DNA of 64,000 nucleotides from Enoplosus armatus (GCF_043641665.1 NC_092188.1:13537704-13601703); one strand, 5' to 3'; shown: positions 1-12,640, counted from the stretch's first letter. Notes: a model not told the origin generated them from the sequence alone. Translations and numbers: made by a program.

Positions 1-1296
1 ATCATCTTCCTGGAAATAATAAACACCATCTTTTATTCTTTGACACACAGTTCCTCATTATTTGATGCCTGACCTCATAGCGCTGTCATGTGAAAAAGTG
101 CACACAGCTGCAGGTAGCTGCTTATTTTCAACTGCAGCAAAGGTCAGTGGACCCAACAGGTTCTCATAGCGGCCATGTGCTCAGAGATGTACAAGTATTA
201 TGGATTACAATCGATTTTTTATATTCGTATCATATTTCCAATCAAATATTTCTTCAAATGAATTTCCTCTGTGCTGTGCTGTGTCCTGTCCTGTCCTGTG
301 CTGTTACTGTCAGCCAATATAAAATTCAGATTTTCCATCTTTAAGACACATTTTATCATTCTCATAATAAATGACAGATCTTGCACGAATCCACATGAAG
401 TCAGCGGTACACAATATGGCTGCCTTCAAGTTGATTTAACTCTTTTCTTTTTGTGGACAACAACTGATCTGACTTTTCACATGTGTAACAAATAAAATGT
501 CCTCTCTACAAAGAGCTGCATTATAGATGTTAATGTATTCAATAATCAGCAGACTCCAGATGCAGGAGGAATGCACTGTAGCTGTCTGTTTCTGTTTAGC
601 CTCTCCTCTGTTTCCTCGCCTCAAGTGCAGTTCTGCACTCTGATCTTATCTCCATGCAGCTCAACGACTCCTGTTAATATTCACTTTCTGAGACATTGTT
701 GAAGGTGTGGATGAGACTGTGTGTGGGCCTGAAAACGTTTGATTACCAACTGGAGGACTTTTCACTGAGGCTCAAAATGGAAAATCTGGAATTTCACTCA
801 AAATTGTGGAGCTGGCAGTAAAGTCTGCACCTGCTCTTTCCTGTTGAGCTCAGGAATAAACTTTTTAATGCAACAACATAAAACAAACTCCTCGTCTTGG
901 TTGTCTTGAGCACATATATTGTTAAAGTAATTCTAACAGGCTCTTACATAAATGATCAGATATTTTTTCAAGTAATATGGTGTATTAAAAAACCTAACCA
1001 AATCAAGATAAATGATAAATATAAGAATAAATACAACAATAAATCTCAACCGTGATACAGAACAAAACGTGAAATAATTCAAAAAAGAGGCACCATTTGG
1101 AGGCCGAAATAATAAATAATAAATTTGTTATGGTAATATAATTTATGAATAACCTGTCTGACGTGATGTATCACCTGTGAGCTGCAGATGCACCTGAGTA
1201 AACTGCGATATTTGGATACAAAACCGAGGGATTTTATTTTGAAAATAAATCGAGACAATTGAAAAGGGAATTAAACTGAAATAAAAAATGATATAA

Positions 1297-1347
1297 TAAT
1301 ATAAATACTAATAATAATAATAATAATAACCATAATAATAATAATAA
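1297..1347. repeat. TAA/ATA-rich simple repeat
   Basis: Imperfect ATA/TAA trinucleotide run within AT-rich intergenic sequence. Confidence 0.8.
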
Positions 1348-1711
1348 TTTGGGTTGTTTGATAACTTTGAATTAAAATCACATATTTAAAACATCAACGT
1401 TACAGAAGTTGTATGTTTTTATAATAAACTGCACAGATATTTATATTATATTTATTTATATTATCAGAGCAAATGAGTCATTTGGAAACATGTTACTCGG
1501 ATAATAAAGAAACAGAAAAAAAGTCAAATGTAATTTGATAGTGAGGTCAATTAAATCATTTTTGTAATGGAACTCATCGTCCATGTCTGACACAACAGTT
1601 TAGTCAGGGCTTTATATGTGTCATGCATTTCTTTTGTTTCCCAATAGCTGGATGATAAATTCTCGTCCGTTTCTTAGTTACTCCCCTCCTTCAAGCCTCC
1701 TCCCTCCCCCA

Positions 1712-1712
1712 A

Positions 1713-1792
<80 letters not shown>
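1712..1792. repeat. (CA)n microsatellite
   Basis: About 80 bp of CA dinucleotides with one AAAC interruption near 1736-1740. It produces spurious His/Thr and Cys/Val ORFs on the two strands. Confidence 0.98.
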
Positions 1793-1794
<2 letters not shown>

Positions 1795-2488
1795 TGCTTC
1801 AAAGTAGTCTGAAACTTCGACGGCAGTAGGCCTGTTAGTGTTGGAAGCTTTTTTTTTTTTTTTTTTTTTAAACATCCTGATCTTCTTAAATCATCTTACA
1901 GTCAAATAACCAGCAAGTGAACATCTCACACGATCACAAGTGTTGCAGACGGTCCACCTTCTCCTCCCAGCCTACCTTTGTGTCAGCGCGGTCAGTCCGG
2001 TCCACGAGCCTCCCTGCAGGTGGCCCTTTTATAAATCCATTTTAATCAAACCTACCGGATGGTCTGAATGCTGGACCACAGACTCGCAGTTCGTGTCTGC
2101 GTGGAAGCAGAGCTCCTCTCTCCCTCTCTCTCCCTCTCACTGCACGGCGAGCCTCTGCACAGTCTGAACATCTGCTCATTTCACGTGACTTTTTTTTAAA
2201 AATACTAACATCTGTTCTAAATAGGTTTCATTCTGTGCCTCTGCATCGTGTCAATTGCCAACTCCAAAAAAAAGGGAGAGGAAACTTATTTAAGCCCTGT
2301 TGCATTGCGTAAGGACTGAATTGGAAATAGTTTTTTTTTTCTAAAAAGACAAAGCTGAGCTGCTTTTAGTGACACATGGCACGAACAGGCTGCAGCTCAT
2401 ATTTACTGAAGGCCCTGCTTATTTATCTGGTATCGAGTGAGAGCCCCTCAACAGTAAAAGTTTCAAGAAAAGCTGTTTATTGATCTAG

Positions 2489-2492
<4 letters not shown>

Positions 2493-2522
<30 letters not shown>
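2493..2522. repeat. (TG)n microsatellite
   Basis: About 30 bp of uninterrupted TG dinucleotides. Confidence 0.97.
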
Positions 2523-2523
<1 letters not shown>

Positions 2524-3180
2524 AGCCGTTTCAGTGAGAAAAGCCTCTGTCTACAGACCTACAGCTACCTTCACGGCCTCCTTAAATTTCATAGACATCT
2601 GGGAATTCCATACATGCCTCGCAGGCCAATTACACACCTTCAAACGGGCACACACTTTGATTTGGACAGTGAGAAACACTTTCCCAGATCACTAAGATCA
2701 ATCACGGCACGATAACAGTATGGAAGATTGATTTAGTGACAATAATCGGGATTGCCTTTCATGCCTACAGGACATGCGCAGGGACGCAGAAAGTCTCATC
2801 TATTGGTTGTTATGTTGCGCTGCAGATCTGCAACATCACAGTGGATTATTATCAATCCAATACGTAAAATAATCCCATCTGTGATTGAATTGTTTGATTT
2901 TGTCATCATGAACTCATATTATTCTGCAGTAAAAACAGTATAGAAGAAAGTCATGTTAGTTTGATTTCTGCATTGACAACATTTCTAAAATCAACACTTA
3001 ACTGCATTGTTGTTTATGTCAGGAGAGAGACTGTAGCAGGTTGACGTGACCCCAGCATAATTTATTTGCTTATAATGGTGAGCTTCAGGTCCAGTCCTTA
3101 ATCCAACTGTAAACAAATCCAGGAAAAGAAACTGGAGACTGCGTGAGGCTTTTAAAATGTTTAATTAAAATGGAATTTTA

Positions 3181-4360
3181 ACTTAGTTTATACAGACTGA
3201 CTTTGTTTTATTTTCTACACCAGATTTTTTTTTCTTACAGCAATAAAACTTTTTCTCACGTTTAAATGATGTGTTAACACTGGCCTTTGCTTGAATAGTT
3301 TGTTCGAAATGACGGGAAAAAATTGTAAAACCCTGAATTGTTTTTCCCCCTTCTCTTTGGATGTGTAACAATAAAAAATCACTGCATGTTTCTCCAACGC
3401 TTTTGCTCGAGCCAATAATAACTCCCTCTTGTTTTCCCAAGTGACTGACGATATAGTGAGAGCTTTTGTCGTTAAATCTGATGTGAAGTACAGGCCACGT
3501 GATTTCAGTGTTTTATTTTAATGTTGGCCTACAATTCAATTAGATTGACACACACAAAAAAAATAAAGTCAAAGTCAAAAACTTCCACCGTCATTTTCTT
3601 TAATGCAAAAAAAAAAATAAAGTACAAACATTTACAAAAAAAAACAAAAAACGATAATAAAAAATAGGAATGTGTTTGTATTTCAGACACAGGATCTATT
3701 CCTCAATGTAACACGTTTCACAAATAAATAAATAAATGTATTCTGAAAATATTTTTTTGTTGCACAGGTTAGATCCATACAGTCAGCCTCTAATGTGAGC
3801 TACACCACCAGTTGACAGTCTCACACCACAAACTGAGACCACTGCTTCAACAATGCACTTTGACCTCCACAGAAACAAGTCCAAAGGCATGCATTAAACA
3901 TTTCTTTTCTTTAAAAAAACCAAAAAAAAAAAACCACATGGTATTTTCAACATTCGTCGTCAACAACATGAAAACACATCAGAATGGGGGTGACTGGAAG
4001 CTAAAAATATTTTTAAAAAAGTCCCTGTCGGGCCTCTGCAGAAAGATCCCCAGAGCTTCTGTCGTCTTTGGTTTAAATAGAGTGATCCCATGTATCCAGC
4101 ATTGGACTCCAGATTTGTCCCGTCAGAATGTCATTAGTAGAATCAGCAGTCACCTGTGGGTTAGACGAGGCATTCATTACCACTAAACTGTGCAGAGGAG
4201 CATACAAAATAACACAGTTTCATGTTGCATTACACCAAATTACAGCCAGAAAAAAAAAGACATTTTCTAGTGGGTTAATTTCTCCACAGTTTAAGGCCTG
4301 GATGCATGCAGTTCAGTTGGAAATCTAGCGTACCATTTAGGGCATAATTTTCTCCAGGTG
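3181..4360 (-). other. probable twist1 3' UTR and downstream flank
   Basis: This is the sequence directly 3' of the twist1 stop codon on the minus strand. Vertebrate TWIST1 genes carry a second, non-coding 3' exon, so an untranslated exon should lie here. A candidate minus-strand polyadenylation signal AATAAA is at 3512-3517. A TTCTGCAG acceptor-like motif lies near 4040. Exact UTR boundaries cannot be fixed from sequence alone. Confidence 0.4.
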
Positions 4361-4867
4361 CTAGTGAGATGTTGACATGGACCAAGCGCCCTCCATCCTC
4401 CATACAGAGAAGGCGTAGCTCAGCCTCTCATGAGCCACATAACTACAACTTGCCATTTTGGAGTCCAGCTCGTCGCTCTGCAGCACCTGGTAGAGGAAGT
4501 CGATGTATCGGGCGGCAAGTTTTAGGGTCTGTATTTTGCTGAGTTTGTCCGAGGGCAAAGTGGGGATAATTTTCCGCAAAGATGCGAACGCCTCGTTGAG
4601 AGACTGGGTCCTCTGTCGCTCCCGGACGTTGGCCATGACCCGCTGCGTCTGGAGATCCTCGAAAGACTGGGGGCTGCTGCTGGTGGACTTCTTCCCCCGT
4701 TTCCCAGGGGTCGGGCTATCTGAGTCCTCCCCGTTTTTCCTGCTCGGTCTCCTCTTCCTCCCACATCTCTTCGGCTGTCTGTCCAGCTCCCCCTCGCTGT
4801 TGCTCAGGCTGTCCACAGGAGAGACAGGGGAGCTGCCCGACTCTTCCCCCAGATTTTCCTCAGACAT
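4361..4867 (-). CDS. twist1: Twist1 bHLH transcription factor
   Basis: Class II basic helix-loop-helix transcription factor. Twist1 heterodimerises with E-proteins on E-boxes in the nucleus and drives mesenchymal, cranial neural crest and sclerotome programmes. The single coding exon encodes 168 aa. Visible parts are a Ser-rich acidic N-terminus, two basic NLS-like stretches (GRKRR about 36-40, GKRGKK about 55-60), the bHLH at about 77-128 (basic region [18 protein letters not shown]) and the C-terminal Twist box/WR domain ending [13 protein letters not shown]. The start is ATG at 4867. The frame stays open two codons further to a GTG, which is not a plausible eukaryotic start. Teleosts carry twist1a and twist1b; the wording around [16 protein letters not shown] suggests twist1b from memory, but this is not secure. 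An antisense ORF across it is a shadow. Confidence 0.97.
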   Translation of the reverse strand: MSEENLGEESGSSPVSPVDSLSNSEGELDRQPKRCGRKRRPSRKNGEDSDSPTPGKRGKKSTSSSPQSFEDLQTQRVMANVRERQRTQSLNEAFASLRKIIPTLPSDKLSKIQTLKLAARYIDFLYQVLQSDELDSKMASCSYVAHERLSYAFSVWRMEGAWSMSTSH

Positions 4868-5009
4868 CTCCACTTGGGTAGATGGCGGCCAGAAAGTGTC
4901 CCCGAAAAAATGATTCCCCTCTCATGAAGTCACGGAATTAGTCCACCTGCAGGTCTGTCTGGCGCTGAAGACACCAAAGTATCCATAGATGGGTTCCTGA
5001 GAGGACAAG

Positions 5010-5095
5010 CCTTTTCCGATACTTGAGAAACTTAGGCAGTTCTTATAGGCTGCATGGCGTAAACTTTTTGGGGAGGGACAGGATTGGCCAAGAAG
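5010..5095 (-). promoter_or_regulatory. twist1 core promoter (TATA and CCAAT)
   Basis: On the minus strand a TATAAG box lies at 5042-5047 and a CCAAT box at 5083-5087, about 40 bp further upstream. A start site about 30 bp downstream of the TATA would fall near 5012 and give a 5' UTR of about 145 nt before the ATG at 4867. Position and spacing are seen; promoter use is inferred. Confidence 0.6.
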
Positions 5096-5159
5096 ATGAA
5101 TTACGTGAGGCGAGGGGTGGGAGCATCCGAGGAACTATCAGAGACGCTCCTGATACAAA

Positions 5160-6320
5160 GTCAGGACAAAGTTGGAAAAGATAACCGGGTAACGCTGCAA
5201 TCTCACATCATTACGCTATTATTACAAAAGTTATTATAATATAGTTATGATCATTATGACTCCAATACGATTTTCATTAGATTAAATCATCTTTTGATTT
5301 TCTTTTATTTAAGTTCACATAGGGGAAATCAAACGGTAAATTGCCTCATTATGCATTATGCTGGAAGGGACTTCAAAACAAAATCACATTTAAAAAACAG
5401 GCGAATATGATTCAAATGAACGTACTGTAACAGCCTCGCTTTTCCTGCAGGTATGAGCGCAAACAACGCGCAGTTTTTATCCCTTCATGCATCCATCGGC
5501 ATCCCAATAAAATGCCTATTGTCCATTCATATCACTGCTGCTATATGTTTGCTATAATCTGCAGTAATTGTATTAGCTGACCCATTATGCAACCATGGCA
5601 CGTCTCTGTAGGCCGAACCCACGTGGATTTTTGGATTTATGTTTCCATCTAGTCTTACTTAAATCAAGTGAGATTAAAGGACTTTCATATAGGCAACATA
5701 TGATCCCAATCTTACATTTTTGACATGCAGCCACGTTTTCAAACTTTTCCTTGGGGGGACCGCTGCATGCTCTAATTATATTCCCCACAAGAGGGCATGT
5801 TTTTGTGTGAACTGTAATATACCACATATGAAAAACTCCAGTAAAATAAAAGTTATATTTCTTTGTTCATCCATAAAACAATACAAGAAGTGATTATTCC
5901 CTGTTGGTTCTGGTGAGAGATGAGGAGAGGGGCAGCTCTGTGTTTAAGACCCTCTGGTATTTACTAGCTGGGTGATACAATATCCATCTTGTTTAGTGGA
6001 GGATTACTTTGTTTAGGTTGAGAAGGCTGTGGTCCACAGGAGCAGCATCTGGTTCAGGAAACAGGGGGGCAGTCAGGGTCAGAGGCCACAACACCAGCAA
6101 ACATCCATTTACATCCTCGAGGAGGCCTGAGAGTGAAGGATTGTTCCAGGAGAAACACAGACTTGTTTAACTGTTGCTTTCTGAATCAAACATTTGACAT
6201 TTTAAATAAAGAAAAGGCCAAATTTATTACATTTTCTGGATCAAAAAATACACTCTGCTTCAAAGTAAATACGAAATGTCACAACACCAAGTGTGGAAGT
6301 TGCATATATCTGTATATGGA
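5160..6320. other. twist1 upstream intergenic region
   Basis: No gene is recognised. The region is AT-rich near 5200-5600 with scattered homeodomain-type motifs. In human the next gene, FERD3L, encodes another bHLH protein; no second bHLH basic-region motif is visible in any frame here. Confidence 0.5.
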
Positions 6321-6325
6321 GATGA

Positions 6326-6434
6326 TGCAGACTGAAAAAACAAAAGCCTCTTCAAGGTGAGTGTACCTGTCTGGCGGCCCTGTCCATGGTGCTGATCTCA
6401 GCACACGCCACTTTCTACCTGCTGCACCTCACAG
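6326..6434 (+). other. exon-like ORF with a membrane segment
   Basis: An open frame from 6326 runs into a consensus donor (ACAG then GTAAGC, GT at 6435). It encodes a short basic stretch followed by about 20 hydrophobic residues (CLAALSMVLISAHATFYLLH). This resembles the first exon of a type II membrane protein, but there is no upstream ATG in the frame, no clear acceptor and no recognised partner exon. It could be a gene relic or chance. Confidence 0.2.
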
Positions 6435-6691
6435 GTAAGCAGGCAGATCTCAAACCACCTTACCTGAATATTTTTCCTGCTGTGTCTCTTAACAAAAGTA
6501 GCAAAAGTCGGTAGATTTTAACGTTATATTAAATATATTAACTTTTTACAGTTTATTTGCTGTTTCTTTAAATAAAAACATGATTATGTGTTACATGTTT
6601 CATGCAATATATAAAAAAGATTAACTTTTCACATAAAATGTGTGATTCCATATGCTTTTTAAGAGTTTTTGGGGTTTGGATTTTGCTTTTA

Positions 6692-7127
6692 CAGCAGTGA
6701 AAAGTAACATAGAAGAGTACATTAACTCAAGTAGTGTACATACAAATTTGAGGTATTTATACTTTGCGATTCTTGATACTACTACATTCCAGAGGGAAAT
6801 GCATACTTTTTACTCCACTACATTAATATTAACTGTAGTAGCTAGTTACTTTTCAGATTAACATTTTTCATACAAAACATATGATCAGTTTATCAATTAC
6901 GATGCATTGTTATAATGCAATGATCCAATAATATAATATAAAACTGACAGGGGTCTTTGTGCATAATGAGTCCTTTTACTCGACATTTAAGTACATGTTG
7001 TAATCCTTGTTCTTTTACATAAGTCACATCTTTAATGCAGGACTTTTACTTGTAAGGGAGTATTTAGATTTTGGTGTGTTACTACTTTTCCTTGAGTAAA
7101 CTGATCTGAATACTTCTTCCACCAATG
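6692..7127 (+). mobile_element. hAT-like MITE, copy 1
   Basis: Non-autonomous DNA element of a family common in teleosts, recognisable by ACTCAAGTA near the left end and GAATACTTCTTCCACCA at the right. Flanking 8-bp target duplications are TGCTTTTA (6684-6691) and TGCCTTTA (7128-7135), 7 of 8 identical. An 8-bp duplication and CAG-type ends fit the hAT superfamily. It shares both ends and internal sequence with the copy at 11712-12640. It encodes no transposase. Confidence 0.85.
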
Positions 7128-7394
7128 TGCCTTTACTAGGTGGTACACAGTAAAAGGGTGAGAGGGAATGAGGGGAGTTGACATGTTGTTTCCTTTTACA
7201 TGTTTCTTTTACCTCTTGTTATTTTTCTTTGTGTTTTCTTGACAGACATTTATGATTGCACTTGAATTGAAGCTCTCAAGCTTTTCACAAGGGAGCTCGT
7301 TGGCTTCCTTACTCCCCTGCAAATATCAACTGAGCTTTATGATTGTATGTTGTTTATTATGATGTTTTAATTGAGCAAATAAAAATGATAAAAC

Positions 7395-7465
7395 AGTCAG
7401 ATTTGAACCAGGGACGTTGTGTTTGCCAGGTCAGCATCTCAGACTCCTAGACCAAAAGGACACAC
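7395..7465 (-). pseudogene. tRNA-like relic or SINE head
   Basis: The minus strand carries a B-box-like GGTTCAAAT (plus 7401-7409) and an A-box-like TGGTCTAGGAG (plus 7445-7455) at the spacing expected of a tRNA-derived Pol III promoter, about 46 bp start to start. The acceptor and T stems do not pair properly, so it is not a functional tRNA. A decayed tRNA gene or tRNA-derived SINE is likeliest. Confidence 0.4.
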
Positions 7466-7469
7466 CATC

Positions 7470-8913
7470 ACCCCCTATTTAAAAACTAATGATAATGCAA
7501 AAGCTAGTATTTACGCCCACTCTACATTTACATTTCTTGGCAGATTGCTCTGCAGAGTTCAGCTCTTTGCTGCTGAAGTGACTCTGAGAAAACACAGCTG
7601 CTTCTCGGGAATATGATGTCATCACAGGACAACTCCTCCAGTGTTGATCTTTAATAAAGACTAAACCTTCATCAGCCAGTTGCAGACTGTCAGAGGGTCT
7701 GACAATTACAAGAACACGAAGAGGAGATAAACAGCGGTGATTGTTTTTCGGTGTGATTTACTGTACGTTGCTGTCCACTCGGCCTGGAGCTGCGGCTAAC
7801 AACAGATGAAGAAAGCCTTTGTCCTTATCAATGAGCAGTGAGTGGGTGTTTTGATAAAGTCAAGTGTATATTACTGACTCATGCAACTTGACACACCAGT
7901 CATGAGTGACCCCAGAGCGTCATTAACCACCCCTCCCTGAGGTCACATTAAGGCACACACAACTCAGGCTCTCACTCACTAAGTCCTGAGCCAGAGCCAG
8001 ATCCACAGAGACCTGTCTATTTTCTCTGCTCGAGCCCTGGAAGGCAGTGTTTCTCTATCAGCCTACTCATATCTATTGAAATAACAAACCACAGTCCTCC
8101 ACATGTACGAGGCTCCCACAATTGACAGTGATTTTCATGCTCACTCCATTAAAGTTCAACCACAATGGTACCAGTGCCAGCTCGCCGAGATGGATCAACT
8201 GCATGCGATGAGAAGAGACAGGGGTGCGTTTCTTCAAAGAGCGGTCCCAGATAGCCTCTAATCAACCCTCGGGACTAACAAGGTCAAACAGCAGAGTTGG
8301 ATGACAGCATATTTCCTCAGCAATAGCCTCACAACGTCCCATTCTGTAGAGAAATCCAGACATCATATCAGGAGGATTTCTGATAACAGCAGGCCAGTGG
8401 TGGTGAGAGAGGATCTGCGGTGTTGAATCAGGAGGTGAGGATGAAAACAGCCCTTTATAAGCTGTCTGGACGCATAGGAGCCAGGAGTCCCGAAGTTAGC
8501 AGTAAAAGAAAGCCTTTGAAAGCTGAGTGCTTTGATGTTGCAGGTTCTAATCGCGGGTTCAAGTCGGTGTTCCTGTAGCAGAGCACAATTTAACATTGTC
8601 AGGGAAAACTGAGCAAAGACTGCGCCTTCCTGGGGCCTTATATCATAAAAAGTATTGATTTTTGTAAAACGAAAGGCTGATTTTCTGCATGAAGTGGTGC
8701 ACGTGTGCATGTGCACGTGTGTGAGTGTAATAGATGTTCTGTTAAATCTATTCATGTCGTCCTAATGACTCTGTGGGATATCAGATAGCTCTACCGCACA
8801 ATGACACCTTATTAGCCTATTAGCCACTAAGAACCAACAAACCTCCAGTATGTTTTCACAGCTTGGAATCTCAGGGTGATGTGGGGTCTGTGGAAGAACT
8901 GGCATCCCAGCAG

Positions 8914-8981
<68 letters not shown>

Positions 8982-9470
8982 CAAACACAGGCCTTCCTCC
9001 GAGGATTTGGGAAAGCCTTTCACTGGTTTCACTCACACAACAACAACAACAACACAATACTATGTATCAAGGAAAAACTTGGAGTGAACTGAATTCTACA
9101 TTTAACCCACATAACCTCACTTCCTGTCAATGAAGACTGTAAGAAGAACATCAGCTCATATATCTAATGCCTGCTTGCCACTGCTGAAACTTAAACCTCA
9201 AGACTTCTGAGCCATGCTTTCTGCTGCCTATAAAGCCCACTGCCCCCCATCAGACCACACACACACACATTCGCCCAGGCTGCTGCAGCACGAAGACCAG
9301 TGCACTGACCCATGCAATGAAAATATCTGATCACAGATTACAAGTTACTGTAACTTCATCGTATTTAGGAGAGACTACAGGAGCTCGACAGGTGCTACTG
9401 TGAGTTTAGAGATACCGTGACTGGGTGTGGCTCATAAGGAAATGTGATTGTTTTGTCAGTGTTACATACA
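7470..9470. other. intergenic, no gene recognised
   Basis: Moderate GC with no supported coding exon. It includes the CA microsatellite at 8914-8978, a CAA run at about 9036-9054 and two CACGTG E-boxes in a short near-palindrome around 8699-8720. Confidence 0.5.
8914..8978. repeat. (CA)n microsatellite
   Basis: About 65 bp of CA dinucleotides with one AAAC interruption. The poly-His/Thr and Cys/Val ORFs over it are artefacts. Confidence 0.97.
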
Positions 9471-9477
9471 GTAGGTG

Positions 9478-9840
9478 AGAAATACACCTAGTTACCCGTT
9501 TATTGAGTACACCGAGCTAAAAGTGATACAGTCCTGCAATAAGTCCTACCTTCATGAAGGTTATAATGTTTTCAGATCCTTTTGGATCGGTGCTGTTGAA
9601 TTGTATTGCGTTATACTGAGAGGTGTTTCTTGTGTTTTGTCCATCCTATTTATATCAATCAGGGTGGACTAAAGAGATCTAGTACATATCAGATAAATAA
9701 TGAATACAGTGATATAGTAGTTTTGGTTTTATGTGCTGAAGTTTGAGGTATCTGTTTTTGACGCATGTGTGACGCCATCCTAATACAACAGAATTTTGTT
9801 TGTGGTGCTCATAACGTTGAAAAATAACATGCATGAAACT
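9478..9840 (+). mobile_element. probable teleost interspersed repeat
   Basis: Text such as AAGTCCTACCTTCATGAAGG, then GAGGTGTTTCT and TTTTGTCCATCCTA, matches my memory of a short DNA-element family frequent in teleosts. No coding capacity is seen and ends are not sharply defined. Confidence 0.4.
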
Positions 9841-9849
9841 CAACAGTGG

Positions 9850-11700
9850 TGTGTCTTTCCAGAAACAATGCCGCAGCTACTCTTGATGATCCCCAGACCT
9901 CACTGTCAGCTTGTTTTTATTGGAATTTAATTCTGCTGGTGAAACAGTCCCAATGAAATGTATATTGAAATACAAAACAGGTTACAAATCCTACACAGTT
10001 CATCTGATGTGGACGTAAATACCCTCAAATGAAATGTCAATACTTTAACCTCACAGGTATTGCTTTTCAATTTCAGATCAAATGTGCTGGAGAAGAGAGC
10101 CAACACAACAAGACATGTGTCACTTTCCTGATACTTTATGACTTCACTGCACAGATGATAAACTGACCCTTTACTTGAATATGTTTTACTGAGGATGCTG
10201 CTCTAAAACTATTCCTTCTTATAAAACTCTCACAGTAAATGATGGCATCTGTGAAGTCTTTTCATAAGAGCACACCCACATCCAAGAGCGCCTTGCAGGT
10301 GCATGCTGGGTAACACAGGAAAAAATAAATTACTCTCGTACACTCCTGACACGTTCCCACGAGCAAGTTCTTCTTTTATTGTTTTGTATATTGAGCATAA
10401 CAGGCTAGATGACTTGGCAAAAGAAGAACGGACTGTTAGGAATGTAACAGCAGTGTCTTTATCTTTATCTGTGGCTTAAAGCCCAGCAAAATAACATGCC
10501 ATGTCACATAGACTCATGTAAGTGATGAACATAATGTCAGTAGTCCAGTGTGGTTCCTCACTCTAACCACAAGTGCTGCGAGGAGTCCTACCACAGTCCC
10601 TGTTAATAAGGGCTCTGTGAGGAGAGGGGAGGTCAAACAGAGTGCTCCAGCTGCACATGAGGATGAATAGCATACAGGGGGATGATGGGCAGAGGTGTGG
10701 GGGCGGGGTGCGTGGACCTCAGGGAGTGATCAGGACATGAGGAGGGTCTCCCATCCTTGGCCAAAAAAAACAGAGGAGGAGTGTGGAGGATGACGCCGGC
10801 TGCTTATCTGTAGATAGAAGAATAGATGGATAGACAGATCGATACAGTAGCAAAAAAAACAAAGGTTCATAGAAAAACGTGATAGTTTATGAGTTTGCCA
10901 TTCAACACGCCCCCTTTCAGAGTCTATTTATGCAGCTTTCAGCCCAACAACCACACAGCACAATAAATTAAAAGACACTCAAACAACCTTTGCGGGCAGT
11001 CAATTCTAAGTTATGTGAGGTAGTAACGACACTAACTCTCCTCTGAACCGCAGCTGTGTGTTCCCATCTCCCCCAGATTTCTGCTCACCTCTGCTCCTCC
11101 CTGTGTGTCAGTTAGAGGCGTCCTCCTCCTCCTCCTCCTCCAACTCCAGTTAGACCAATCTGTCAGGACACAATAGGCTACCTCTCCAGCTATGTTGTTT
11201 TTGGAATGGGAACCCTTCAGCCCTGCTTGTTCTCCCTCTTGGTTGACAGAAATTAGCCAAGAAGACACTCTTCTTTGACGGATTTATCTCGGCTGACTGT
11301 AGATTTTAGGTGTTTGTTTTTTTTTTGCTGGTTGTTGTTTAGTTTTACTCATCAGTGTGGAAGTTGTGGGATCATGGCCACCCAGCTGGGGATCTCTTCA
11401 AGATGTGAAGTCATTCAGCTTGATCATCACCTTTGATAAATCCAGTTTGAAGAGCACAAGCATTAGGGTTAGGGTTTTTCCTCATCAATATAACCAACAT
11501 TAGATTACTTCTCTATCTGGATGACCTACCACAGATCTGTTAAAGACATTACTTGCTGTTGTGCAGACACCTGCAGCTCATGGCTGTTCTCACCATCTGC
11601 TGGACATTCTTGAAGTAATAGCAGGTAACAGGAATGTGTCTATATCAGAAGAAGAAACAACAGAGCTTAGGGTGCAAACTGTACCCTGAATCCCTTATGT
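9850..11700. other. intergenic, no gene recognised
   Basis: No supported gene. It holds a CTC-trinucleotide run at 11121-11141 and a two-unit TTAGGG match near 11464-11475 that is too short to mean anything. Confidence 0.5.
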
Positions 11701-11711
11701 TTGGTACTCCA

Positions 11712-12640
11712 CGGTGATGGAAAATACGTTTACTTAAGTATTGTATTTAAATACAACTTTGAAGTATTTGTACTTTGCATGAGTATTTCCATTTTATGCC
11801 ATTATACCCTTTATACTCCTCCACTACATTTCCGAGGGGAAATGTTTTACCTTTTATTCCACTACATTTATTTGACAGCTGTAGTCATTAGTTACTTTTT
11901 GGATTAGGAGTTGACATAAAATATTACAAAATACATGTTATTGTTAAAGATGAATCAATGTTTTCCAGCCTTTTTGGCTTGTGACCCCTTACAAAAAAGC
12001 AGTATGTGGTTGGGGGCCCTTGTCATGTTTAAGATGTCTGTGCCTTTTCAGAGGGAATTATTAACTTGTCAGTCACCTGCAAAGCTCTTTGAATTACCGT
12101 AACCTATATATATGAAAGGTGCTATAGCAATCATATATCGATTGATTGATAATAACAGTTCCATCAAACATTATTTCCCCTCTAAACATTCATTTCATTT
12201 GATTTAAGTGGTAAAATAATCCAATATTTAACAAAAGGAGGAAAAAAATAATATAGTTTTGTGTCACAGAACTTAGTTTTTTCTTCTGTCCTACCCCATA
12301 AACACATCACGACCTCTCAGATTTCTCTTCCATCTCCTACATTGGGAACCACTGGACCACACTAACTAACTGTATACAAACTGGCTCCACCTCAACCAGC
12401 TGCAACAGTAAAATGTTGCTTACACATTGATGCATCAGTATTAACAATCTAATAATATAGGGGCCATTTTTCTTCAGAACAAGTACTTTTACTTTTAACT
12501 ACTTAAATACATTGTGCTAATAATACCTCTGTACTTGAAGGATTATGAATGCAAGACTTTTACTTGTAATGGAGTATTTTTACGTTGTTGTGTTAGTACT
12601 TTTACTTAAGTAAGGGATCTGAAAGCTTCTTCCACTGCTG
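11712..12640 (+). mobile_element. hAT-like MITE, copy 2, with nested insertion
   Basis: Same family as 6692-7127. The left end CGGTGATGG and right end CCACTGCTG are degenerate forms of one inverted end. Target duplications GTACTCCA (11704-11711) and GTACTCTA (12641-12648) match at 7 of 8 positions. Family-typical internal text (TTGCTTACACATTGATGCAT) resumes after a foreign block of about 400 bp, which explains the greater length. No transposase is present. Confidence 0.85.
11955..12362. mobile_element. second repeat nested inside the MITE
   Basis: Bounded by TTTTCCAGCCTTTTTGGC on the left and ATTGGGAACCACTGG on the right. These read as inverted versions of one another (CCAGTGGTTCCCAA type). 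It interrupts the surrounding MITE, so it inserted later. Internal text includes GTGACCCCTTACAAAA, common in fish repeats. Confidence 0.55.

Larger units (their letters stand above)
1..3180. other. AT-rich intergenic flank
   Basis: No coding gene is recognisable on either strand. The stretch is AT-rich and holds a TAA/ATA-rich run, a long CA microsatellite, a TG microsatellite and a poly-T run at about 1849-1869. The short ORFs here lack codon or motif support, and several are simply translations of the dinucleotide repeats. In human, HDAC9 lies on this side of TWIST1, but no histone-deacetylase motif was seen. Confidence 0.6.

Noticed and set aside
1616..1875. Thr/His and Cys/Val-rich ORFs over CA repeats (also at 8762-9133, 46380-46571, 56716-56971)
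   Set aside because: They are translations of microsatellites.
4868..4873. Two-codon N-terminal extension of twist1 from GTG
   Set aside because: GTG is not a normal eukaryotic start, and ATG at 4867 gives the usual Twist1 N-terminus.
4503..4913. 136-codon plus-strand ORF antisense to twist1
   Set aside because: It lies opposite the conserved bHLH exon; its length reflects the codon constraints of the real gene.
11464..11475. TTAGGG doublet, telomere-like
   Set aside because: Only two units; expected by chance and no interstitial telomere array.
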